From NCBI RefSeq assembly GCF_964355755.1, contig NC_092673.1, positions 9,121,001 to 9,185,000 of the forward strand: DNA of 64,000 nt, in the 5' to 3' direction. Below are positions 45,930 through 56,945 of this stretch, in pieces. The position numbers and the translations under genes are program-made. Source of the DNA: Antedon mediterranea (lineage: Eukaryota > Echinodermata > Crinoidea > Comatulida > Antedonidae). Under the pieces are notes generated by a model, which was given only the letters and a program-made list of their open reading frames with translations, ran no database searches and had not been told where the DNA came from. Within the stretch, counting starts at the first letter, position 1. Every line of letters starts with the position of its first letter.

Positions 45930-46387
45930 TAATTCATTTACAAATTTTGTGCATTGGATGTTGTGACATCATCATATGGCCAGTTCAATTATAAAAGTCA
46001 TATTTTCATATTTTGCGTCATATATTATAATATTTAACAGAGCCCGCTTCCATATTCTACGAATCCAAATTTTTTTAACACGTTCATATGTTGTTACTCA
46101 GATAATTTTCTCCCAAAATTGCTATCTACGTGTTTCATTTTGATGACGTCATTATGTTAAAAACTGGGATAAAAGGTGGGTCACATTATTTTCACCTAGG
46201 CTGCACTGTATGTAGTATGTGTACAGTATATACTTAGACACAAAATAGAGGGCACACTAACATTTTATTTTCTTCAGGTCACAATGGCATAATCGTTTTT
46301 CTGTGCGCATATTCTAACATATGACGTGCATGTGGCATTTGCTCGGCGGATTATCTAACTCGTCCATAGTGACGAGTTCAAATCTAG
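45930..46387 (+). mobile_element. Helitron-like family H copy with intact 3' end
   Basis: It carries TTGGATGTTGTGACATCATC, AGGTGGGTCACATTATTTTC, CTGCACTGTATGTAGTATGT, and TTAGACACAAAATAGAG. It ends with a perfect 8-bp stem hairpin AACTCGTC-CATAGT-GACGAGTT, five bases and CTAG (46384-46387), followed by T. Helitron 3' ends have a short hairpin about 10 bp before CTRR and insert before T. The 5' end (expected TC) was not fixed. Confidence 0.6.
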
Positions 46388-47440
46388 TTTAAGTTTTACA
46401 AAATTTGGATTGCCACATTGATTATTTTGGACATTTGGCACACTTTGAATTGATTCTGGCCAATGGTGCGTCGTCACGTCCGTTCGAAACAAACACTAAT
46501 TTGGTAGAGTACATTAATTATGGGGGTGTTCACTATCTAAGAGCCTATTAAACATGTGCCTCACCCACTGTGTAGCCAAAACATTTATTTACATCCCTAA
46601 ATTTGCAATCACATATTCTGTAATTTTACTGACTCTATTCAATTGTTGTTCATCACAGAGGCAAAATAGATTCACCAATTTGGTTACACAAATTACACAA
46701 GAAAATGTAAAATCGCGAAAATTTAAGGGCACGAAAACAAAGTGTACTTACTGTCAACATACATCAAAAACAATCCATAAACCTAACATGGTATTATTGT
46801 GGGTGCCATTAAAACAAATGTAGTTCTATCCATAATCAATTAAGCAAAATTGAAATCTCTTTTAAACAATATGAAATCAGTTTTGTTGATTAGTGATTAA
46901 CATTTTTCTCTTTAACCTTGGTCAAGTATAAAAAAAAAATGTAATTACATGAACACCTGGGAGCTAAATCACTTAAACTAAAGTAGTGAATACTTTAAAT
47001 TCACATTATTATGCTCTATTAAAATGCAATTAATGTAAGACATCAATAGTTACTGAAATGCAATGTTACAAACATCTACACAAATTGCAAATTGTAAAAC
47101 AAGAGAAATGGCTGTAAATTCTTGCTACAATAGGACACAAAAGCACCAATGCACAATTAATAATATAATTAGGTGATCATTTAGAATATAAAATGATCAT
47201 CTATTGTTATTGTAATGAAATCTTTATTCTTCTTATTCTTTATTTCTCTCTGTACAGATTTTGTGTAACAATTATCTCAACAAGTTAAATATTAATGATC
47301 ACTAAAAGTTCACAATATCTTTGGAATATTCTAACTTAATCCTAATAAGCTTTCAGCGTCATCTGTAACATCATTAATACGCCATTTTGTGAAATCGCAT
47401 TATTAATCATATCTCGATATTACTCGTCATCACATATCAA
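46388..47440. other. No gene recognised
   Basis: AT-rich. An 89-codon open frame at 46554-46823 has no domain or splice-like limits. Reverse (AATAAG)-like words near 47225 may be an old retrotransposon tail. Confidence 0.4.
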
Positions 47441-47449
47441 TAAAATTCA

Positions 47450-48600
47450 CTATACGTACACTTCAGGTCAAGGGTAAAAATATCAGTAAGTAAAAATGCA
47501 TGCGTACATAGGATCATGCGCGTAAAATTGTGTTTAAAATTGCACGTTAAACATTTAAAAATCTCAAAATGAAATTTTGATCAATTTAGAGCATGAATTA
47601 AAAAAAAATTTCTGCCCAAAAACATGTTTTTGAGCTCGCGATTCTTAGAAAGAGTAAACAAATATAATTTATTGTACAAATCACATTCTACTCATAATCC
47701 TTAGTACATTCACTAAATTTGAGTCCATTCCGACTTAAAATATTGCTGTACGAGCACATTAAAAATGACAAAATGCGCACATTAATTGCACTAAAGTGCT
47801 GAAAATGGTAAAAAATAGGGCCTTTTTTAAATGAATATATACAGTAATTCTTCAGAATGCACGATGACCTCAATTTTTTTAACTTATTCTGAAAGCCATT
47901 GAGTTTTAGATATGAAATAATGTACACATTTGACGTACAAAATGTTGTCAAATGGCCACCTGAATTTAAAAATTAGGTTTTTTTTTTTATTATAGATTAT
48001 CACATTCAACAGAGCGCATCTTGTTTATTTCGACCCGATTTTTTCTAAAATTGTAATATGTACTTTCTCAATTATCTTTCTCATGAATTGCCACCATTTT
48101 CATTTTGATGACGTAATCACGCATAAAAATTTAAATTAAGTAGGTCGTGCAATTTCACATACAGCATATATTTGAATATCTTACAGCTCTTCGGAATTAA
48201 AGGTGACTTTGATAATTATAACTTATTATAAAGGCTGATGAAATGTAGATATGAATTCATATAAAACTTAAGCCTATCAGCTGATGTTGTGACGTTATCA
48301 TATGGCCAGTTGAAGTTAAAAAGTAGTTTTAAAATTTCTTTAGTCAAAGTTACACAGATTTCAAAGAGTGCGCATTGCGATTCTGCTTGCCAAATAATGT
48401 CATCATACCAAAAAATACATAATTTCACCTATGCTACATTGTATATAAATATATACAGTATAATTTATATTTTATATGACACATAATAGGCACAACTCAA
48501 AAATATGAGCATACTATATTGGGCATCAGGTCATATGGTGAACATGTTTGCGATCATATTTAATGTCAGTAAAATTATAAAAATAATCACCTGCAATATT
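47450..48600 (+). mobile_element. Helitron-like family H copy, long
   Basis: It shares with the copy at 62600-63608 the ordered motifs GTACAAA-rich 5' part, TTCAGAATGCACGATGACC, CTTATT.TGAAAGCC, GTTGTGACGTTATCATATGG and AATTTCACCTATGCTACATT. It shares with 34440-34790 the segment TGACACATAATAGGCACAAC. The 3' hairpin is not clear. No ORF for Rep-helicase, so non-autonomous. Confidence 0.5.
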
Positions 48601-48814
48601 TTATGTTTTGTAAAAATAATGTACCGTATATATAACTTTACTATGACGTTATCCAAATTCCTTCACTTGCACTGATGAAGAGCTCTGCTAACTTTTCTGG
48701 CTGTTTTATTTTATCGTTTTGATTTAGCTTTTCGCTTTTTTTTTTGTATCTCCATTGAGATCCAGCCACTGATACCCACAGCATTGTCATTTTTTCAGTA
48801 ATTTGCCTTTGGAT

Positions 48815-49194
48815 TTATAACTTAAAAAATATTAAACCAGGTAATTTCTTGTCTTAAATGTGCGTTCTAAGGTTAATTATGATAAAAAGAGAAAAACAAT
48901 GTATGTACTACCTAAGTAGCTTGCGTCGAATGTTCTCTCGTTGTCTTATTGGTGAACTGTCTTTCCTTTTTTGGAAGAATCAAATTGTGAAAGACCTCGT
49001 ATTTTCGCTGAAAAGTTCTTTTATTTGTTTATATATTTTTTTTAAATGATCAATGAAAATATCAATCTGTACACGATACATTCTGGTATTTATAGCGGGC
49101 CGCTTAAATTATTAGAATCAACTTATTTTTCAAATTTTTAACCGTTTAAAAACGACAAAAATATTGCAATAGGTCCATACAGTATTTATTTTTA
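48815..49194 (-). mobile_element. Family P MITE, decayed copy 4
   Basis: On minus it shares with copies 1 and 2 TATAGCGGGCCGCT in inverse, TTTTCAGCGAAAATACGAGG and TACCTAAGTAGC, in the expected order. The left terminus is missing, and the right side is cut by MITE C at 49195. Confidence 0.65.
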
Positions 49195-49271
49195 GTCGCG
49201 TGTAAACGCAACTCTACAGCTCACTATGTCGGTCGGTCGGTAAATACTCAACTCAAATTTGAGCACACGAC
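49195..49271 (+). mobile_element. MITE C, copy 2 (77 bp)
   Basis: Ends GTCGCGTGT and GCACACGAC, TA at the left flank. The same core as at 22160-22238 in opposite orientation: CTCACTATGTCGGTCGGTCG and CTCAAATTTGAG. Confidence 0.7.
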
Positions 49272-49291
49272 TGCAGTCATGTACATAAAAT

Positions 49292-49464
49292 TGAATAAAT
49301 TCATCTGGTTCAAAATAATATTTTTGTGGATTTTTACTTTATGACCATTCCAATCCAGGCTTTAGTATGAAGCAGTCGACAGATTGTCGACGAAACGTCA
49401 CGAAGGTAATTTATTCCTTTTCGTTTCTTTGGTTCAACATAAAGTAAAAATCCACAAAAAAACA
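49292..49464 (+). mobile_element. 173-bp element between 14-bp direct repeats, with hammerhead-like core
   Basis: ATGTACATAAAATT occurs at about 49278-49291 and 49465-49478, as a target duplication would. Inside, TTTTGTGGATTTTTACTTTA and its inverse form terminal-like inverted repeats around a centre with TATGAAG, a perfect stem GTCGAC-AGATT-GTCGAC, then GAAACGTC (49366-49399). That order resembles the hammerhead ribozyme motifs known from Penelope-like elements. Confidence 0.5.
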
Positions 49465-49605
49465 TGTACATAAAATTTAGTGTAGTGTCTTTATGGTCAA
49501 AACCTGCATTTTATGCAAAAATAATAATTAAAAAATTGATAATTTTTGTTTTATTTATTTTTATATATTTATTTGGTAATCAAGGTTAAAAAAGAGGTTT
49601 TTTTT

Positions 49606-49981
49606 GTGGATTGGCATGTTTGTTTGTTATCTGAATAAAAAATAATGGTGTTATTTTAAATATGAAGTTATTAACTGTGTTTATAGGCCTATCGATGCCG
49701 TGTAAGTAACGCAATATTTTAATATTGTGATGTATTGCACAACATCGCGAAGATCTCGACTTTCTTGTGCGAAACTACGGAAAACTAAAAAAGTGGGTTA
49801 CTTTTATTTTACTATTACGATTTACATATTGTGATTTGAAAATCGTTCTTGGTACCATTGTAAAGCTAAAATCTTTATGATTATTTTATTCTAAATTACA
49901 TATAAATCAGATTACATACATAGTTTCAATCAGCTTTAATAAAGCAGTTTCTAACTGGAAAAACCTCTGGCAGTCAAAGTG
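49606..49981 (+). mobile_element. Right half of the piggyBac-like MITE I
   Basis: Matches 54535-55250 in parts and ends with the same TIR, TGGCAGTCAAAGTG, followed by TTAA (49982-49985). The left end is missing. Confidence 0.8.
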
Positions 49982-49983
49982 TT

Positions 49984-50272
49984 AAAACAGAAGATAGGAT
50001 TGCACAACCATCTGCATGAAGCAAAATGTTACTTTCAGTCTCTAATGATGACACAATGTCATTCATGTAAATTAGGAACAATAATGGTCCAAGGATGCTT
50101 CCTTGTGGTACACTGGGTCTCTGACTTACTGCCTTTAAATTCAACATATTGCTGTCTATCAGACAAGAATTAAAACATTTAGTTGAAGTACAACCAATTC
50201 AATTTAGTTTTTTACACAAGGCATGATCCACAGATTCAAAATCTTGGCGGATATCAAGCAGGACCATATCAG
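49984..50272 (-). pseudogene. Reverse transcriptase palm fragment
   Basis: A minus frame, with one or two frameshifts, reads MVLLDIRQDFESVDHALC (block with first catalytic Asp), then SVPQGSILGPLLFLIYMNDI, then LLHADGCAIL. The last has HADG where YADD is expected, so the catalytic site is lost. It is clearly non-LTR type. No ends are visible; it lies between the I MITE and a plus-strand fragment. Confidence 0.75.
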
Positions 50273-50275
50273 TAA

Positions 50276-50566
50276 ATCCCAGGGGTCGGTGTATAATAGT
50301 AACATATCCAAAATATTTCAATCTATTTTAAGCCACCCTCTTTACAATAAACTTAACTCCCACTACATAGTCCGCAGTGGTCGCTTTCGGACACCGACCT
50401 CTCGCACCAACCGGTACCTTCACTCCTTCCTTCCACAAGTCATTCAACTTTTAATACAAATTTTAAACGTAACTGTAAATGTTACATATTTTTATATATT
50501 TGTAAAATGAGCAATGAATTTCCGAAAGGATTAATAAAAGGTAATTTGAAGTTTGAATTTGAAGTA
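50276..50566 (+). pseudogene. Non-LTR retrotransposon 3' end
   Basis: The plus frame around 50310-50470 reads FQSILSHPLYNKLNSHY, then SGRFRTPTSRTNRYLHSFLP and QVIQLL. The pattern HPLY, SGRRxRxP, RTxRxxxSFxP, AxxLLN ends the proteins of one Jockey/Rex-like group. The 3' UTR ends GAAGTTTGAATTTGAA. Confidence 0.65.
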
Positions 50567-50567
50567 G

Positions 50568-50955
50568 CGCGCTACTATATTGTCGTTTTGCTTCTGTGAT
50601 GCACCCACAATTTCAATTGATCATCATGGCACAAATACAGAGTCTGCCCCAATTTGATAAATGGATTCTGTCAAAAAAAGAATTACGCCAGGCAATGCAT
50701 ATCTAGCTTACGATGTTGTTATGTTACCACTGTTTACCAGATAGGCCTACAAAACTAAGCCATAGCTCGGCCTAGGACCGTCCATGAGAGGACCTTTCGA
50801 CGCAAGCTACTTAGGTAGTCCATTGTTTTTCTCTTTTTATCGCAATTAACCATAAAACATAAATTTAAAACAAGAAATGAAGTACTATAATATATGCATC
50901 CATTATCTTTACAAAACGTTAAAACAATGCAGGGAAAGTGTTTTTAACATGTGTT
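50568..50955 (+). mobile_element. Family P MITE, decayed copy 5
   Basis: It shares TACGATGTT, CAGATAGGCCTACAAAACTA, GACCGTCCATGAGAGGACC, CTACTTAGGTAGT and AATGCAGGGAAAGTG with copy 1. Left half deleted. Confidence 0.65.
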
Positions 50956-51061
50956 ATAGCAAGCTGCTTCTTCTTTAGTAGAGTAGAAACAAATTACATA
51001 TATACCATAACTCCTAATCTAGTTTCAACTCAGGTATAATCCCACTCTTATAGAATAATTT

Positions 51062-51400
51062 CTTTTGTATTTTTGTATTTGTATTTTGTATTAATATTTG
51101 TCCTCAGTGAGGAAATTAGGATTAGGCCCTCCACGGACCCACGGCAGCCAGCAGTGCAGCGCCTACCAGATTAGGCAATGAGAGTAAAGCATCTTGCCTA
51201 AGGATGCAATTAGTATGATAACCTCGAACCCATGCCTATCACATGCTAGTCCGATATTACCATTACACCATCACTCTCCAGTATATACAGCACCCGCCAC
51301 GATTTCTAGATGGTCTCCCATCCAGAACGCAACCGGGCCCAACGTTGCTTAACTTCGGCGATCTGACGAGAACCGGTGTTTCAACGCAGTATGGCCGTAT
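51062..51400 (-). mobile_element. Chimeric 5S rRNA/tRNA-headed SINE
   Basis: Read on minus, the first part (51400 to about 51285) is 5S rRNA-derived: TACGGCCATAC, then AGATCGCCGAAGTTAAGCAA, then the control-region string GGATGGGAGACC, then GGGTGCTGTA. The second part (about 51280-51215) is tRNA-like, with A-box TGGTGTAATGG and B-box GGTTCGAGG. The body follows with TTAGGCAAGATGCTTTACTC and ends in a tail of ATACAAA repeats. A 5S plus tRNA head is known from SINE3/Deu-type SINEs of vertebrates and invertebrates. No target duplication was recognised. Confidence 0.75.
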
Positions 51401-52320
51401 TAAAAATCTTTTAATTGTTTGAACAAGACATTGGTCATTGTACAGGCTATATTAAATATGTCACTTACTCATGCAGTCAGCTAAATTACCAGGCATAGAA
51501 AAAACTTGCACGTAGCATCAATGAACTGAGCCTGGGCCATTTGCTGGCTAACAGTACAGCTATTAATTACTGCTTCGCGTAACCATCCGTAGCCTACACG
51601 TGGGGAATTGTTTTTTTGATCGCAAACCCACAAAGTATTGTCTACTGATTGCAATCTCACACGCTCCCATGAAAGGTATTGTTTTTTTATCGTGATCCCA
51701 CGCGCTCCCACGAGAAGGTATAGTTTTTGGATTGCGATACAACAGGAGATGGAAAGGTGTTAAATATACACCATTGTTACTAGCTTTCAAAAGAGAACAA
51801 TGCTAGTATATTAACCCACCTTGGATCGACGAATTCTACCCCTACAGTTAGTTAGGCCTGCTTGGCCACAGGCCTTGGCTAGCCCAGAGCCTAGCGATTG
51901 TTGATATTAAATGTTTAAATAAATGCTTCATTTCCATATCATCTCTAGAAAACTTGATTTAAATGATATAAATATAGTCTGTTAGTATGTTAAAATATCA
52001 CAAAATAACACTACGACATTGTGTAAAAAGTAATTCTAAACATGGCCCAATAGTACGAACGAATCAGCCAACACCGCTTAAATAATATATACGTTAAATA
52101 AAATTAAATAACCCACGCCCCACATTACAGAGTGCACCGACTGAGAGCGAAAAAAACATGTGGAACATCAGCAGTCGAACAAATTTCACTCGCATAATAA
52201 AAACAACGCAATTCAAACATGTTGATACTTGTCTGGCGATACAAAGTGGATGAAAAAAAGTTGGCCCATTTCACTGAGGTTCACTGGCTGCACGTGTGAC
52301 ATAGGCCTAGTGGGAAAATT
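51401..52320. other. No gene; imperfect repeats with TTGTTTTTTT-GATCGC words
   Basis: Around 51600-51735 three imperfect repeats of a TATTGTTTTTTTATCGTGAT-like word and CACGCTCCCA occur; a related word in inverse lies at 52640-52675. No coding region recognised. Confidence 0.35.
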
Positions 52321-52327
52321 TATATTT

Positions 52328-52415
52328 TTATATTATTATCTTATTATTTGTATTGTATTTGTATATGTTTTTATTTTGATTATGGAATAAAAATGTCGAT
52401 GAATTGAAAAAAAAA
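52328..52415 (+). repeat. Retroelement 3' end, copy 1
   Basis: TTATTTGTATTGTATTTGTA, TTTTGATTATGGAATAAAAA and TGTCGATGAATTG match 61834-61912 almost base for base, with different tails. This is typical of independent insertions of the same retroposon 3' end. Confidence 0.6.
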
Positions 52416-53960
52416 TTGAATTGATATTATGCTAGATAGGTACTCTGTACGAACTCAAAGGCGTAGGGTGCGTGGTACTTCATTGTTTTTTCAAAACATT
52501 AATCGCTAGACTCTGGGGCTAGCTAGCTAGGCTAAATAAATATATCGGGCATAACTGCTGTATTTTTTAATCATTTCTCCCCTTGATTCATTGATAACAA
52601 TTACAATAAAACTAGACGAGTGGCAAAACAATGCCTCTCGTAGGATCGCGATCAAAAACAATACCTCGTGGCCACGAATCTGGACATGGGTTATGTTGCA
52701 GTAATTTTAGCTGTAATGCAGCACGGGTATGGCAAAGATGGCCTGGCCAACTAAAGTTAGATTTGAAGGCTGTTTAAGTATCATTTACACAACATAATAT
52801 GGCTTTAGAGGTTATTATAGTAGGAAATTGCTATACCACATTTGGACAAATTTCACGTACAACGGGGTTGGATTATACCCGAGGAACTATGGTTTGTAGA
52901 TTACACATTCCATTTTATCTTTTTCCTTAGACTAGGTAGGATAAGATACAATTTATATTTAACAATCACTAGACCCAATTACAGTCCTGTTCCACAACTG
53001 TAACAATAATGACACTACGTGTATGTATTTATACCGTAATGTCTGCAAATCGTAACACTAGATGAGAGGAAAGTTTCTTCTGTTTGTTGTGTAGCTTGAA
53101 CCAAACCAATAATACTGTCAACCAAATTGATTGCCATGAGTAAAATTATATTTTATTAAACTTATGGGCCACTGTAGATAATACTACAAAAACAAAATTA
53201 ATTTTCTTATGATAAATATCACACATAACTATGGCAATAAATAAACGTCCGAAAATTCTCCTTTAATGGCACCAGACGCAAACTGAGACTTGACTAGATC
53301 TTACCTGGATACAAATATCCTATACCAAACAACCCTCAGTAAGTGTATTAGTCTAATGAACTCATAATAACTCTAAATGTTATTCGTTAGTGTTGATGCC
53401 TGCCTATTTCTAGATTCAGATAATTATAACCTTCATCAAAGCTGTCTAAATAATCGCCTGTGATTGGTCAGTGTCACTAATTTCCAAACCTGTCAAGAAA
53501 TAATGTCAGCTAATTTGCATATTTTGGTAAACTATTTCTTTACATACTGAATATAGATTATTACTAAATCAAAAAAGTGTAGGGGTTATTGCAAGCAAAA
53601 TAATTTCCACTTAATTTAATTGGGTTGCACACAAATGGGTCATGTTGGTGTAAGAGTAAAACTCAGTAAAGGCTAAATGTTTGTATGAAAGCATATAAAT
53701 TATAAATGGGCTGTCTGATAGCCTAATATAATGTCTAGATGATTGTAGCTTAAATGTTCTAATATGACCGTCAACTTGTAAAGACTAATGTTAAATTAAT
53801 GAAAATGCTGGCTGTAATTTGTGATGATGGTAATGACAATGGTAGTGGTAGCAGTGACAATCATGTCGTATTGTTGCAGGCCATACAGGTGTCATTTTCT
53901 ACAGCAGCGATAGAGTTGAGCATGAAGGAAAACTACTACAGCATGGCTTGTTACCGCTGC
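52416..53960. other. No gene recognised
   Basis: About 1.5 kb without recognised exon, RNA gene or element end. Confidence 0.4.
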
Positions 53961-53980
53961 TACGAATAGAGCCTATATAA

Positions 53981-55568
53981 AGCCTGTTTTCCTGTCGATC
54001 GTTAAGTTGAGTTGAGCTTAAAATTGTTTAACAGGAAAAGTGGGTAAAAATCGTTAAAATATGCAAACCGAGTTCAACTTTAACGATTACAATCGTTATG
54101 ATCATTAAAACTGACCAATCAAATGTTCCACAAATTACGTCATTGCAGTTTGTGTAAAAAATAGGTACGCACAAACGATGTTTTTCACCTTTTTTTGTAC
54201 ACTTTTAACACTTTGACTGCCAAACACGAAGATCTTCGTTTTTGGAAACACAACGCTTGACTGCCAAACACGAAGATCTTCGTTTTTCGCGTTTTTTTAC
54301 GAAATCCGGTAGATAGGTTAATTATTGGTATATACTATAAATATGGACACTATATTCGGTCTGGACCGTGAATATTTTACTTTTTGAAAGTAACTAATCT
54401 GGTTACGAACGATTGTCAAAATGGTACCTGTCGAAATAACATACACCGCGCATCACAGTAGCGCGTACAGCGATGGTTTGGCGCATTGTGTATCGGTCGC
54501 GCGCTAGCTATGCCGCCGAAGCATTACAAAGGTTTATGTGGATTGGAATGTTTGTTTGTTATCTGAATAAAAAATAATGGATGAATTTTCAATATGAAGT
54601 CTTTAATTTTATTATTGTATGTATACACTAATTGTTTTGGTGCTTCACTGTAAGTGGCCGAGTTTCACGCAACAAACTTGTTTAGAAATGGTATGAATAT
54701 TATCATCATTTTACTAGCTAGGCTAGTAGTACTAGGCTATAGCCTAGGCCTAGTCGTAAAACGGTTCTGGACCAACTTTAGGCCTAGTTAACTAGGCCTG
54801 GTGTCTTTACTATGTGGATTTTGGCGAAACATTGATGTAAGATTTATGATTTATAAAATATAATACATTTTTCGATAGTGATAACTTGTTTTTATAGGCC
54901 TATCGGTACCGTGTAAGTAATTTTTCGTTGTTTGTTGATCTCACCGGGCGATATTTTCATATTGTGATGTCTTGCACAAAATCGCGTATATCTCGACTTT
55001 CTTGCGCAAAACTACGAAAAACTCAAAAAGTGGGTTACTTTCATTTTACTATTACGATTTACATATTGCGATTTGAAAATCGTTCTTGGAACCATTGTAA
55101 AGCTAAAATCTTTTTGATTATTTTAGTCTAAATTACATGTAAATCAGATCACATACATAGTTTCAATCAGCTTTGATAAAAACATCGAATTGGGCTATAA
55201 ACGCTGGCGGTGGCAGTTTCTAACTGGAAAAACCTCTGGCAGTCAAAGTGTTAAGGTAAGTCAATATTAAACCAATTAAATTTAATGTTTGTCTTTAGTG
55301 TAAGCCTATATTAAGATAAGCAGAAGCATCAAAACCCGTAACTTTTTCAATTTTCATGTGAGCATGGCTGCGCATTGCCGGCCTTGGTTTTGTAACACTT
55401 CACATCTGTGTGTCCCAGCAATGCTCGAGGGAACCAAGAAACTATGAACGATCACATAAAAATGTGTAAATATTAGCGGTTCAGCTCAATCATCGTTATT
55501 TTATTTTCAACTTTAACGATTTTAAACTCAACGCAACTCAACTTAACGATTGACAGGAAAACAGGCTT
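53981..55568. mobile_element. TIR element J, holding a nested piggyBac-like MITE
   Basis: Left end AGCCTGTTTTCCTGTCGATC then GTTAAGTTGAGTTGAG; the right end is the inverse, ending ATTGACAGGAAAACAGGCTT. Inverted similarity spans about 45 bp. Removing the nested element at 54209-55250 leaves about 540 bp without coding capacity. Confidence 0.75.
54209..55250 (+). mobile_element. PiggyBac-like MITE I (1,042 bp, TTAA-flanked)
   Basis: Perfect terminal inverted repeats CACTTTGACTGCCA and TGGCAGTCAAAGTG, with TTAA at 54205-54208 and 55251-55254, the signature target of piggyBac. Just inside the left end the segment TTGACTGCCAAACACGAAGA followed by TCTTCGTTTTT is repeated about 40 bp later and contains the palindrome CGAAGATCTTCG. 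A partial second copy ends at 49981. A 65-codon frame at 54928 has no transposase features. Confidence 0.92.
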
Positions 55569-56164
55569 AAACTAATCTAGGTAAAAAATGTTTGAAGGAG
55601 TATATTTTTTTATATTATAATTAAAAAACCATAGATGAAAGTTATTTTTTCGTACCAGATCATACTGTAGTTAGTAAAATTTTTGTTGACTTTTAGGGAT
55701 ATCATATTTTATATTTTTATTATGGATAAAAATGTGAAAAGTGTTTATTGTTTAAAATCTGTTGATTACAAAAATTGCACTTTAATTTTCAACTGGGCAA
55801 TTGCCAAATGAAGAAATAAAATGAATGAATGATGAACATGTAAACTAAATATCAAGACCATTTCAATGTGAGTCAAAGCTACTGAAAGAATTTAAAACAT
55901 TCTGATGACTCACTCACCTGTTTTAATGTTGTGAATACCCATGCTTAACAACATTATCAATATTAATAAACTTTTAATGAATTTACACTCCTACTGTATA
56001 AATGTAAGGATGAGATTGACCACAAAACAAAATTAAATTAAAAAAACTGTTAATAGATGGTGTACTAGTCTTTATCCACCATGCAAACTTTCCATTATTA
56101 TAATAATCAGTTAAAATGAAAAAATGTCTATGGCATAATAAATATTTACAAAAGAAATCATCTA

Positions 56165-56940
56165 AAACTACAATTCAATTCGTCACTTTGACGAATTATA
56201 GGTGATCATTTTTATTATTTTACTGAAATTCATTTTTTTAAACAGGCACATACGTTAACATACGATTGGAAAATGTTGATGTATGCCATCATATTATACG
56301 CTTACAGTGCTGAGTTGTGTCTTTTATATGCCATATACAATATGTATAGTATACTGTATATCTATATACAGTGTAGCATTGGTGAAATTATATCATATAA
56401 TTTTTTGGTATGATGAATTTATCAAAATAAACTAATATTGAAAATTAATGAATTGAGCAAATAAATATTTAAAGAAGGTGCGCGCTCTTTGAAATTTGTA
56501 TAACTTTGACTAAAGAAATGAAAAAACTACTTTTTAACTTCAACTGGCCATATGATAATGTCACAGCATCCGATAGGCACAATTTTAATAAAGAATTCAT
56601 ATCTATATTTCAGCAGCTTTCATAATAAGTTATAAAAATCAAGGTCACCTTTAATTCTGAAGAGCTGTGAGATATTTAACTATATATTATGCTGAAGGTG
56701 AAATTACACGACCTACGTTATTCAATTTTTTACGTGTGATAATGTCATCAAAATTAAACTCTGGAAACTCATGAGAAAGATAATTAATTAAGCACATACT
56801 GAAATTTGAGCAAAAATCGGGCTCAAATAACGGAGATGCGCGCTGTTGAATGTTATAACCTCCCAAAAAAAAACAACAATTTGATGACGTCACAAAATTG
56901 TTTACGTCAAATGTTTACATGAAGTTATATCTATACAACT
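56165..56940 (-). mobile_element. Helitron-like family H copy, reverse
   Basis: On minus it matches 47830-48600 along most of its length: TTCAGAATTAAAGGTGACCT, GACATTATCATATGGCCAGT, TTTCACCAATGCTACACTGT. Its end near 56170 has a perfect hairpin AATTCGTC-AAAGT-GACGAATT followed by a mutated GTAG. Confidence 0.6.
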
Positions 56941-56945
56941 CAATT

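Noticed and set aside
55905-55940. Minus-strand ATG exon reading MGIHNIKT with GTGAGT donor
   Set aside because: It ends in phase 1, which does not match the exon at 9070-9224, and no partner exon was found.
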